The notes beneath the pieces were generated by a model. The model saw nothing but the letters and a program-made list of their open reading frames with translations, ran no database searches and was not told where the DNA came from. Below, piece after piece: positions 1 to 5,933 of a DNA stretch of 12,471 nucleotides (positions are counted from its first letter, which is position 1; the number at the start of each line of letters is the position of its first letter). The DNA is from Candidatus Bathyarchaeota archaeon. GTDB lineage: Archaea; Thermoproteota; Bathyarchaeia; Bathyarchaeales; Bathyarchaeaceae. Location of the stretch: positions 1 through 12,471 of the forward strand of contig JAPUUO010000022.1 of the NCBI GenBank assembly GCA_026967815.1, read 5' to 3'. The position numbers were made by a program, and so were the translations under genes.

Positions 1-3
1 TAT

Positions 4-129
4 CTATCCGCTTTTGAGAATGGCATCCTCAAGCTCTTTCTCGTCAAAATCTAAGAGAAGTTTGATTTTTCCATCTACTGCTACACATATGTCTTGGATT
101 CGCAGTTCTTCAAAACGTGCTCTATTCAT
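4..129 (-). CDS. small 41-residue protein, last visible gene of the ars-linked operon
   Basis: I do not recognise this protein. It is a short complete reading frame with an ATG start at 129-127 and a TAG stop at 6-4. It begins 4 bp after the stop of the lipoyl H-like gene. An AAGGT ribosome-binding motif sits about 6 bases before the ATG, inside the end of the upstream gene, which points to translational coupling. The product starts MNRARFEEL and is rich in acidic and hydrophobic residues: one Cys at residue 15, then a VAVDGKIKLLLDFD segment, then an acidic C-terminal helix-like stretch. It has no signal peptide or membrane segment. Its position at the end of a tightly packed operon is the main reason to believe it is real. 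It could be a partner or adaptor of the H-like protein, which is inference only. Confidence 0.55.
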   Translation of the reverse strand: MNRARFEELRIQDICVAVDGKIKLLLDFDEKELEDAILKSG

Positions 130-133
130 TCAA

Positions 134-601
134 TTACCTTCGCTTTCCTAATTTTTTCCTTTCCGCTTCAACCTTTTTCTTTAACACCTCAAAATACCCC
201 GTAGCATCCAGAAGATTATCTCGGTCACTTTCAAAGTTTTGGAGTTTCAGAAGGGCGAACCATCCTTCTTCATACGGGTCTTGGTTTACAAGCTCAGGCC
301 TTTCTGATAATTTCTCATTAACCTCTACTATGACGCCACTAACAGGCGATATCAAGTCGAGTATAGTCTTTGTGGATTCAAAAGAAGCCACTTCGTCCAG
401 TTGTTCAATTTCTGTGCCAACATCCCTGAATTCAACAAATATGATGTCTGTGGCCATGCTCTGCAGGAAATCTGTAATTCCCACTCTTGCTTTGTGCCCC
501 TCTATTCTCGTCCAGCAATCATTTTCGTTATAGAGTAGATCCTTTGGTACTCGGAAAGTCCATTTCAGCACTCTGAGCTGATAAGAATCCTCGCTTTTCA
601 C
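134..601 (-). CDS. GcvH-like lipoyl carrier protein
   Basis: This is a lipoyl-domain protein of the glycine cleavage H family, 155 residues with a GTG start. Seen in the sequence: the H-protein core GITDF near residue 41, the lipoylation motif ESTK with Lys78 matching the ESVK lysine of GcvH, then SPVSGVIVEVN at 85-95, PELVNQDPY at 102-110, GWF at 113 and a C-terminal LLDATGY helix at 130-136. It is full family length with a basic, coiled-coil-like tail. H proteins carry a lipoyl swinging arm; in glycine cleavage it shuttles aminomethyl groups, and in sulfur-oxidising Hdr systems related proteins (LbpA) carry sulfur. No gcvP, gcvT or dihydrolipoamide dehydrogenase lies nearby. The gene sits in an operon with ACR3, HdrA-like, ferredoxin and DGC genes, so a carrier role in redox or arsenic chemistry is more likely (inference). 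An upstream GAGG acts as ribosome-binding site, and the preceding stop is 4 bp away. Confidence 0.85.
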   Translation of the reverse strand: MKSEDSYQLRVLKWTFRVPKDLLYNENDCWTRIEGHKARVGITDFLQSMATDIIFVEFRDVGTEIEQLDEVASFESTKTILDLISPVSGVIVEVNEKLSERPELVNQDPYEEGWFALLKLQNFESDRDNLLDATGYFEVLKKKVEAERKKLGKRR

Positions 602-605
602 GCGC

Positions 606-1007
606 TCACTTCCTCAAAATCTTGTCGATCAAAAAGGCTGTTTCATCAGCAATCTTCTTTGCAAGTTTTTCTCCTTCAGGACCAATGTCTGCAGACGTTT
701 TTGGTTTCAACCCATGCTTTTGGACACTTTGAGGAATGAATATTCTTCCTCTTATTTTCCCTCCATTTTTTGCAGTCATTTTTGTGGCACAACGTTCAGC
801 ACATCCATCAATCGTAATAATCGGATATTTCTTAATCCATTCAGAATGAGGTTTGACGCCGGCAATAAGAGGGAGAATACAAACCAGTACAGAATCTTCT
901 GGCTTCAATTCTTCTACCACCTTGAAGGCGCAAGCACGAGCCACTGAACCCAATGGTTTGTCCATTCCTGCACAGGCGACGACTGCAACCTTTTCTTCTT
1001 CACTCAA
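606..1007 (-). CDS. DGC-domain putative zinc-binding protein, copy 3
   Basis: This is a 133-residue protein of the DGC family (putative zinc-binding, Pfam DGC type; molecular function unknown). Key residues are Cys12 in the N-terminal VVACAG strand, Cys43 in the LVCILPL strand and the DGC-x3-C signature with Cys69 and Cys73. An extra Cys lies at 26. The C-terminal third is an amphipathic helix, EGEKLAKKIADE. The start is TTG at 1007-1005. It overlaps the stop of the preceding gene (4 bp) and follows a strong GAGGTG motif with 7-base spacing, so the two are translationally coupled. It is the third of three tandem paralogs that are only moderately similar to each other. They share the four-Cys pattern, the N-terminal Cys-Ser/Ala-Gly loop and a glycine-rich turn at 19-21. 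No membrane segments are visible; I infer a cytoplasmic metal- or thiol-handling protein. Confidence 0.85.
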   Translation of the reverse strand: MSEEEKVAVVACAGMDKPLGSVARACAFKVVEELKPEDSVLVCILPLIAGVKPHSEWIKKYPIITIDGCAERCATKMTAKNGGKIRGRIFIPQSVQKHGLKPKTSADIGPEGEKLAKKIADETAFLIDKILRK

Positions 1008-1435
1008 CCAGTGACACCTCTCAATTTTTTTCTTCCCAAGACTTCATCTACTTTTGCAGCGATTTCCTTCGCTACTTTAAGAGCAAGTTCCTTTTCTTCG
1101 GCGCTGAGTTTGTCCCTTGATTTCGCTTTTAGACGGGGGTATTTTTTTATAATTTCTGAGACAACAATTGTTGCAACTGGTTTACCGCTATATTTTTTGG
1201 TTCCAACCTCTGCACATCTTTTGTCGCATCCATCGACAGCAATTGTTGGAAATACTTTCGCAAAGGCTCTTTCGTCTTCGCTTCCTGCAAGAAACAATGG
1301 AAGGCATATAGTTACTGTATCGTCTGGTCTCAGTTTTTCCAGTACCATGCGAGTCGCGATGCGGGATATGGTGCCTTCAGGTAAGTCTTCGCCGCTGCAG
1401 GAGACTATTCCTACTTTGTCTTTTGCTATAGCCAT
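1004..1435 (-). CDS. DGC-domain putative zinc-binding protein, copy 2
   Basis: This is a 143-residue DGC-family protein. The visible pattern is Cys13 in IVSCSG, Cys44 in TICLPLF and VDGC with Cys70 followed by Cys74. The sequence between is hydrophobic and alternates strand and helix, as in its two paralogs. The C-terminus is a lysine-rich helical segment about 10 residues longer than in copy 3. The ATG start at 1435 is preceded by GGTGA overlapping the stop of copy 1, and the intergenic gap is only 5 bp. The last codons overlap the TTG start of copy 3. The role is unknown; four conserved cysteines fit zinc or another soft metal. Within an ACR3-containing operon, As(III) or sulfur handling is a reasonable inference but is not shown by the sequence. 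Confidence 0.85.
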   Translation of the reverse strand: MAIAKDKVGIVSCSGEDLPEGTISRIATRMVLEKLRPDDTVTICLPLFLAGSEDERAFAKVFPTIAVDGCDKRCAEVGTKKYSGKPVATIVVSEIIKKYPRLKAKSRDKLSAEEKELALKVAKEIAAKVDEVLGRKKLRGVTG

Positions 1436-1440
1436 CTAAT

Positions 1441-1848
1441 TCACCTATTTTTGTTTGTCTCATCGATTTGTCTGACAATTTTCTCGGCTAACCTACTGGC
1501 AAGTTTCAACCCTTTTGGATTCAACTCGATGACACCTTCTGGTTTCAGACCCCTGTTTTCCCGCAAAACGTCGGTGACCATGAAGCTGGCCACGAGCTTG
1601 CCTTTGGAGGCTTCTATGTTCTTTCGCGCACATTGAAAAGGGCAACCGTCAACAGATATACAAGAGTTGGTTCTTACAAGTTTTAGAACTGTTTCATCGC
1701 CAATTGTTATCAAGGGAAGGCAAACAGTAGTAGCCTCGTTTGGCCGCAACTTTTCCACGACTTCATACATGGCTGTTCTGCCAACAGTTCCCAAAGCCTT
1801 CCCAATTCCACTGCATGAGATTACAAATATTTTTCCAGATTTTGACAT
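1441..1848 (-). CDS. DGC-domain putative zinc-binding protein, copy 1
   Basis: This is a 135-residue DGC-family protein and the first of the tandem trio. Residues seen are Cys12 in VISCSG, Cys43 in TVCLPL, Cys63 just before the signature and VDGC with Cys69 followed by Cys73. The N-terminal half GIGKALGTVGR resembles the glycine-rich loop of the other two copies. The ATG start follows a GGTGG motif, and the gap from the ferredoxin gene is 11 bp. The product should be cytoplasmic, with no signal peptide or membrane helices. The family is annotated as putative zinc-binding from its cysteines; no enzymatic activity is established to my knowledge. Cys63 gives this copy a fifth cysteine near the site, which could alter its metal preference. 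Confidence 0.85.
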   Translation of the reverse strand: MSKSGKIFVISCSGIGKALGTVGRTAMYEVVEKLRPNEATTVCLPLITIGDETVLKLVRTNSCISVDGCPFQCARKNIEASKGKLVASFMVTDVLRENRGLKPEGVIELNPKGLKLASRLAEKIVRQIDETNKNR

Positions 1849-1859
1849 AGAACCACCAC

Positions 1860-2126
1860 TTAATAGTTCCTAAGCTTTTTAATCAAAGCCAAGACTTCTT
1901 TCTTTTCTGGAAAACTTAGTGCACTGGGGGCGCATACTCTTCTGCAAGAACGGCAAAAAACCACGCAGTTATTCGGATTTTCAACAACCAATTTCTTTGG
2001 TTGTCCCTTTACGATGTATACTTTGTGAGGGCAGAACTTTAGACATTGAGGGTCGCTGTCGCATAAATTGCATTTGTCATAGTTTACTTTTGGAAACCAC
2101 TGTATCTTGTTGCGAGGCACACCCAT
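1860..2126 (-). CDS. 2[4Fe-4S] ferredoxin-type protein
   Basis: This is an 88-residue iron-sulfur protein. Cluster motif 1 is Cys19-x2-Cys22-x5-Cys28-x3-Cys32-Pro, slightly expanded relative to the canonical CxxCxxCxxxCP. Cluster motif 2 is Cys54-x3-Cys58-x2-Cys61-x3-Cys65. Eight cysteines therefore support two [4Fe-4S] clusters. The N-terminus VPRNKIQWFPKVNYDKC is typical of small ferredoxin-like subunits that pass electrons within Hdr- or oxidoreductase-type complexes. It lies 19 bp downstream of the HdrA-N-like gene and 11 bp upstream of the first DGC gene. It is therefore a plausible electron donor or acceptor for the HdrA-like protein, or for keeping the lipoyl arm of the H-like protein reduced (inference). 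Confidence 0.88.
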   Translation of the reverse strand: MGVPRNKIQWFPKVNYDKCNLCDSDPQCLKFCPHKVYIVKGQPKKLVVENPNNCVVFCRSCRRVCAPSALSFPEKKEVLALIKKLRNY

Positions 2127-2145
2127 GTAGGTTTCTTCAGACAGT

Positions 2146-2523
2146 TTATGCAGCCTCCTCTAGGGCTTTTCTTACTACTCCAAGCGCGTCTTGGGTCTTC
2201 ATATCTCTGATATCCAGGGGAATCAAATCTTTCTTCACATCAAGTCCAGCAGCTTTGAAAGCATCTCGGAATAGTTTCTTCTGCATCACAGAAGCGCAAC
2301 CAGTGATCATGTATTTTCTGCCTTTCTTCAGAAACTCTGCCAGAAACCGGTCTCCATCTTCGTCACAGAGCATTGGATGCACAAACGCATATTCAACTGG
2401 GCATTCGGCTCGAATGATGTTGATAAAGTCCCAAATGTCCATTTTGGAAAATCCAGGACATTTTCCAGTACATACACATAAGATGAACCCAATTTTCCTT
2501 TTTTCACTCTTTTCTTTTTCCAA
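2146..2523 (-). CDS. stand-alone HdrA N-terminal-domain-like protein
   Basis: The protein resembles the N-terminal domain of heterodisulfide reductase subunit A. It begins IGFILCVCTGKCPGF, with CxC at residues 16-18 and Cys22. PMLCDEDGDRFLAEFL (Cys53) matches the HdrA segment around MCSDPGQ. ITGCASVMQKKLFRDAFKAAGL (Cys76) matches the AACSPRMHEPTFR segment, and IPLDIRD matches the usual ANIRE end. HdrA itself is a large flavoprotein with Fe-S clusters; here only about 125 residues exist, with no FAD domain. I prefer the TTG start at 2523 because GGCGGAG precedes it by 10 bases and it leaves 16 bp after the upstream zinc-ribbon gene. A TTG at 2559 would overlap that gene by 20 bp. It has six cysteines and is likely a Fe-S or thiol-redox partner of the ferredoxin encoded next. 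Confidence 0.75.
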   Translation of the reverse strand: MEKEKSEKRKIGFILCVCTGKCPGFSKMDIWDFINIIRAECPVEYAFVHPMLCDEDGDRFLAEFLKKGRKYMITGCASVMQKKLFRDAFKAAGLDVKKDLIPLDIRDMKTQDALGVVRKALEEAA

Positions 2524-2539
2524 CGCGAAGCATCTCCGC

Positions 2540-2710
2540 CTAGTTTTTTCCGCAATCAAAACAAAGATTGTCGTCCATGTTGGTCCAAAAGACTTTCCCG
2601 CACTTCTGACACGTAACTTTTTTCAGCATATCTCTTTTCGGTTTCGCCGCTCTTAAGGCATCTAAAAGTTTCTGGGTACACGCGCAACTGTCTTTTTCCT
2701 CTTTACTCAT
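2540..2710 (-). CDS. small zinc-ribbon protein (56 residues)
   Basis: This short gene runs from an ATG at 2710-2708 to a TAG at 2542-2540. A strong GGAGG motif lies about 10 bases before the ATG, and the stop of the ACR3 gene is 19 bp upstream. The product has an N-terminal CxC (Cys9, Cys11) and a basic middle. A C-terminal treble-clef or ribbon-like motif follows: Cys34-x2-Cys37-Gly and Cys50-x2-Cys53-Gly, spaced as in small rubredoxin/zinc-ribbon domains. This is a four-cysteine zinc site, with the N-terminal CxC as extra thiols. It could bind zinc, iron or As(III). I do not recognise a named family. Because it is encoded directly after the permease, it may be an accessory metallochaperone (inference). 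Confidence 0.8.
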   Translation of the reverse strand: MSKEEKDSCACTQKLLDALRAAKPKRDMLKKVTCQKCGKVFWTNMDDNLCFDCGKN

Positions 2711-2729
2711 CAGCCCTTTCCTCCAATAA

Positions 2730-3758
2730 CTATGTTACAAAGTTCTTGTTGCGGGGGAAATATTGCCTGGTTCGCAGACCAAACCTCACAAGGAAAAGCA
2801 TCAGCGGAACTTCCATCAGAGGTCCAATCACTGTGGCTAAAGCAGCGCCTGAATTGAGACCATACAGGGTTGTTGCGACTGCAATGGCCACCTCGAAGTG
2901 GCTGCTTGAACCTATCAGAGTGGTGTCTATTGATGTTGCATAGTCCCAGTTTAACAGCCAAGATATTCCGTACGTTATTGTAATCATTGTAGCATAAATG
3001 AGCAGATTTGGCACCGCGAGGTAAGCCACAAGAAGCGGATCGTTGAGGATTATCTCTCCTTGAAATGAAAACATTACGATTAGAGTGAGCAGCAACGCGA
3101 TGATAGATATTTTACGCACAATTCCAAGATAGGTATGACCAAACCACTCTTTTCCTTTTCTTCCTATCAGTAACTTTCTGGAAACTGCTCCCAAGGATAC
3201 TGGAAGAGCTATGAAAATGATAACGCTCATGGCGATCAGATCCCATGGTACGGGTATTCCGCTTACGCCTAGATAGAATGCAGATTGAGGGGCGTAAAGG
3301 GCGAGCATCAGTAGCGCGTTGATAGCGGTGTTTATTAGCCCTTGAGCGAGGTCTCCCTTGGCCAGCATGATCCACCACATGACCATCGCCGTACAGGGAG
3401 ACATACCTAGAAGTATGATGCCAGCTCTTTGAAATGGATCGGTAATAAATAGGTTAGCGTAGAGTGTCATTAAAGGCGGAGTAATGACCCAATTCGCAAT
3501 TATGGTGAAGAGCATGGGTTTCGGCTTCCTCACCGCTTTCTTAATATCAGTAAAAGCTATGCCCACGACTGTTGGGTACATCATGAAGAATAAGCAGATG
3601 CCAATTGGAATCGATAACTGAGCGTATTTCAAGGAATCTAAATATCGCCCGAAGTCTGGAAGAAACCTTCCCAACAAGAGACCAGTGACTATGCAAATGG
3701 CGATCCACAAGGTAAGATATTTCTCAAAAATGCCCAGAGCGACTGTTTTCTTGGCCAT
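2730..3758 (-). CDS. acr3: ACR3-family arsenite efflux permease
   Basis: This is an integral membrane permease of the ACR3 (bile/arsenite/riboflavin transporter) superfamily, 342 residues, the usual length. About ten hydrophobic segments are visible, starting with residues 14-33 and 48-68. Family hallmarks are GMSPCTAMVMWW, with Cys122 in the position of the essential ACR3 cysteine, and SSSHFEVAIAVA, with Glu289 matching the conserved ACR3 glutamate. The predicted function is export of As(OH)3, and perhaps Sb(III), across the cytoplasmic membrane using the proton gradient. The ATG start at 3758 is preceded by GGAG. It is the first gene of the leftward operon, divergent from arsR and sharing its promoter region, so arsenite-induced derepression is expected. 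The SPCTA loop differs from the common LARC form but keeps the cysteine. Confidence 0.93.
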   Translation of the reverse strand: MAKKTVALGIFEKYLTLWIAICIVTGLLLGRFLPDFGRYLDSLKYAQLSIPIGICLFFMMYPTVVGIAFTDIKKAVRKPKPMLFTIIANWVITPPLMTLYANLFITDPFQRAGIILLGMSPCTAMVMWWIMLAKGDLAQGLINTAINALLMLALYAPQSAFYLGVSGIPVPWDLIAMSVIIFIALPVSLGAVSRKLLIGRKGKEWFGHTYLGIVRKISIIALLLTLIVMFSFQGEIILNDPLLVAYLAVPNLLIYATMITITYGISWLLNWDYATSIDTTLIGSSSHFEVAIAVATTLYGLNSGAALATVIGPLMEVPLMLFLVRFGLRTRQYFPRNKNFVT

Positions 3759-3798
3759 TCTGTGTTCTCCGTGGAAGATGAAAATGGTGTAAATTGAA

Positions 3799-3810
3799 AT
3801 ATTTAAATAT
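3799..3810. promoter_or_regulatory. bidirectional TATA palindrome between acr3 and arsR
   Basis: ATATTTAAATAT is a perfect 12-bp palindrome in the divergent region. Read leftward it would place an acr3 transcript start near 3779, about 20 bases before its ATG. Read rightward it gives a start near 3830, about 40 bases before arsR. A flanking imperfect inverted repeat (AATTGAAATA at 3792-3801 and TATTTGATT at 3814-3822) is a candidate ArsR operator overlapping the TATA element. Start points are inferred from the usual 25-base spacing. Confidence 0.5.
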
Positions 3811-3868
3811 ATCTATTTGATTCTTTACATGACAGAAATTCAAGAAGTTTGAAAACGGAGTGGTTAGG

Positions 3869-4273
3869 TTGAGCAAAGAAGCTGTTGAAAGATTGATTTC
3901 TTCCGGAGTCTGTCCTGCAGAACGCGCCTCTGAATATATAAAGCAGCTTGAAGCACTTTCAGCTAGTATATCCTCGAAGAGATTAAAGGCAGAGGCTAGG
4001 CTTTTTAAAGCATTTTCAGATCCCACAAGATTGAAAATCTTGAAGCTTTTGACCCATAGAAAAATGTGTGTTTGTGAATTGAACTTGGCAATTAACACTT
4101 CGCAACCCACAATTTCTCACCATTTAAACATTCTGGAAAACGCTGGGCTAATACGTAGCGGAAGACAAGGGAAATGGATTTTCTACTCGATTTCAAATGA
4201 TATAGTTTCGTACCTTTTGAAAGGCTTTAAGAACTCAACTTTGCATCTGGAAGGTGAAATGGAAACCACTTGA
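3869..4273 (+). CDS. arsR: ArsR-family As(III)-sensing repressor
   Basis: This is a winged-helix regulator of the ArsR/SmtB family, about 134 residues. The core FKAFSDPTRLKILKLLTHR is the typical ArsR helix start. It is followed by MCVCEL, whose Cys-Val-Cys pair in helix 3 is the classic As(III)/Sb(III) sensor, and by the recognition helix TSQPTISHHLNILENAGL and the wing SGRQGKWIFYSI. A further cysteine lies in an N-terminal helix (SGVCPAERASEY) and may be the third ligand. I take the TTG at 3869 as start because GGAG at 3857-3860 is properly spaced. A GTG at 3860 would overlap that motif. It is divergent from acr3 and should repress both transcripts until arsenite binds. Its last 47 bp overlap the 3' end of the convergent L35Ae gene. 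Confidence 0.92.
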   Translation: MSKEAVERLISSGVCPAERASEYIKQLEALSASISSKRLKAEARLFKAFSDPTRLKILKLLTHRKMCVCELNLAINTSQPTISHHLNILENAGLIRSGRQGKWIFYSISNDIVSYLLKGFKNSTLHLEGEMETT

Positions 4274-4520
4274 ATGAGAGACCATGAACAGCCACAATTT
4301 TACCTATGATCTCGCGTTTTCCTACAGACCATACAACTTTCCTGCCCAATAGCCGAGTTGCCTGACCAAATGATCTAACATCAGCAAACTGAACGATACA
4401 TTCTTTTGGACGTTGAGTTTTTGGTCCCGCCCGACAATTTACAACTACTCCTCGAAGAACCTGTAATACAGCCTCTGATCCACTCACAACAAGCTCATCA
4501 TCTTGCTCATAGAGTAACAA
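4227..4520 (-). CDS. rpl35ae: ribosomal protein L35Ae with an aberrant C-terminus
   Basis: This is a large-subunit ribosomal protein of the archaeal/eukaryotic L35Ae (eL33) family. Residues 22-80 match well: LRGVVVNCRAG, then TQRPKECIVQF, then LLGRKVVWSVGKREIIGKIVAVHG. After that the usual end (NG-hydrophobic-R-F-x-x-GLPGQALG) is replaced by LSFKWFPFHLPDAKLSS, which keeps at best a degenerate LP. Neither other frame restores the normal tail. The C-terminal codons lie antisense to the end of arsR. The start is uncertain. The TTG at 4520 gives 97 residues, about 10-20 more than usual at the N-terminus; a GTG at 4487 would give 86 residues, close to family length. It could be functional or decaying after rearrangement next to the arsenic genes. 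Confidence 0.8.
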   Translation of the reverse strand: MLLYEQDDELVVSGSEAVLQVLRGVVVNCRAGPKTQRPKECIVQFADVRSFGQATRLLGRKVVWSVGKREIIGKIVAVHGLSFKWFPFHLPDAKLSS

Positions 4521-4666
4521 GCATTTAACTTCTGTGCTTAGAAAAGAAAAAAACCCTTGTTTTCAAACATTAAGAGCAGAGATGCAGCTTGCAATGTTGC
4601 ACCTTAAATGTCCGCAAAAACTTAAAATGGATAATAAGTAGCTAGTTGTGGCTTGTTGGGTTCAGT

Positions 4667-5815
4667 ATGAAGATCTTGGTCTTGGGATACGGAAACATTG
4701 GTTCTGTCCTGGCTGCGGACTTGGCAGAAAGCATGCCTTCAACAACAGTTGTTATCGCTGGTAGGCGCGTAAAGAGAGCTAAAGAGGCGGCTATTGCTAT
4801 CCGCAAAGAAAACGTGACTAGCATTGGATTGGATGCGAATGATTACCATGAGCTCGTCCGTACTATGAAGGAGTTCGACCTTGTAATCGGGACTCTGCCA
4901 GGGAACGTTGGGTATCAATCAGTCAAAGCTGCCATTGACGCGAAAGTAGATGCGGTGGACGTTTCCTACATGCCCGAGGACCCTCTAACGTTAAACGAAG
5001 ATGCCGTTGAAGCTAATGTGACAATTGTGCCTGACTGCGGAGTTGCACCGGGACTAAGCAATCTACTTGTAGGTCATGCCATCAGTAAACTCGACAAGGT
5101 TGAGAATGTATACATAATGGTCGGCGGCCTCCCAGAAGAGCCAGTACCCCCTTTAGGTTACACAATAACTTGGTCCGTAGAGAACCTCCTAGACGAGTAC
5201 ACCAGAAAGGCGAAAATTGTAGAGAATAGCAAAGTCGTGGAAGTGGAAGCGTTAACAGGACTGGAAGTAGTTGAGTTTCTAGGCGTTGGTAAACTTGAGA
5301 GTTTCTATACAGATGGACTTAGAACGTTACTCTATATGGCAAAGGGGGTCAAAAACATGTGGGAGAAAACGCTTAGGTATCCCGGACATGTTGAGAAAAT
5401 AAAGCTGCTAAAGGCTCTGGGCTTTCTTGACGAGCATCCAATAGAGATCGAAAACATCCAACTGCCTCCGCGAAGAGTCACCGTCAAACTCTTGGAGAAG
5501 AAACTCCGAAGACCTGAGATCAGGGATGTATTGGCAATGAAGGCGGAAGTGAGCGGAACAGCCAGAGGGGCAGAAAGATGCTATGTTTACCATCTCCTGG
5601 ACTGCTATGATAAAGAACATGGAGTAACCGCAATGGCCAGAACCACCGCATTTCCAGCCTCAATCCTAGCCCAGTTGATAGCTCAAAAAACCATAGAAGA
5701 AAAAGGTGTTGTCCCCCTAGAAAAGCTTGGAATCAAAGAGAAGATTTTCAATAAAATCATAGCCGAACTGGAGAAGCGACGAGTCAAAATAGTGGAAAGT
5801 TTGCGCCATCAGTAA
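4667..5815 (+). CDS. saccharopine dehydrogenase / lysine 6-dehydrogenase-like oxidoreductase
   Basis: This is an NAD(P)-dependent oxidoreductase of the saccharopine dehydrogenase-like family, 382 residues. A Rossmann fold opens the protein with KILVLGYGNIGSVLA (GxGxxG at residues 7-12), with a basic AGRRVKRA stretch after strand 2 that would suit NADP. Then come IGTLPGNVG, VDVSYM, and the family motif PDCGVAPGLSNLL near 122-134. The C-terminal catalytic/dimer part includes GGLPEEPVPPLGY, FYTDGLRTLL and KTLRYPGH, which are typical of the lysine-6-dehydrogenase branch. The substrate is probably an amino acid such as lysine or an adduct; the exact one cannot be read from the sequence. I chose the ATG at 4667: it starts at the Rossmann strand and a CTTAAAAT box at 4621-4628 fits a start near 4650. 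It appears monocistronic, with T-tracts after the stop. Confidence 0.85.
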   Translation: MKILVLGYGNIGSVLAADLAESMPSTTVVIAGRRVKRAKEAAIAIRKENVTSIGLDANDYHELVRTMKEFDLVIGTLPGNVGYQSVKAAIDAKVDAVDVSYMPEDPLTLNEDAVEANVTIVPDCGVAPGLSNLLVGHAISKLDKVENVYIMVGGLPEEPVPPLGYTITWSVENLLDEYTRKAKIVENSKVVEVEALTGLEVVEFLGVGKLESFYTDGLRTLLYMAKGVKNMWEKTLRYPGHVEKIKLLKALGFLDEHPIEIENIQLPPRRVTVKLLEKKLRRPEIRDVLAMKAEVSGTARGAERCYVYHLLDCYDKEHGVTAMARTTAFPASILAQLIAQKTIEEKGVVPLEKLGIKEKIFNKIIAELEKRRVKIVESLRHQ

Positions 5816-5832
5816 TGGCGACGCGTATTCAA

Positions 5833-5855
5833 TTTTTTTGCGAAACTATTTTTTT
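5833..5855 (+). terminator. oligo-T terminator after the saccharopine dehydrogenase-like gene
   Basis: Two runs of seven T (5833-5839 and 5849-5855) lie 18 and 34 bases after the stop codon, with no strong hairpin. This is the usual form of intrinsic termination in archaea. Confidence 0.5.
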
Positions 5856-5933
5856 CTTTCTTGACAGCTTTGTCCAATTATTAGTATTTACAAAATCTGA
5901 ATAGCAGGGTCGACAACAGCGAACGTTTGCCAG

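Noticed and set aside
117..2656. Long open frames on the plus strand opposite the ars-linked operon (for example 1919-2656 and 1011-1439).
   Set aside because: They are antisense shadows of genes with clear family motifs, tight spacing and ribosome-binding sites on the minus strand.
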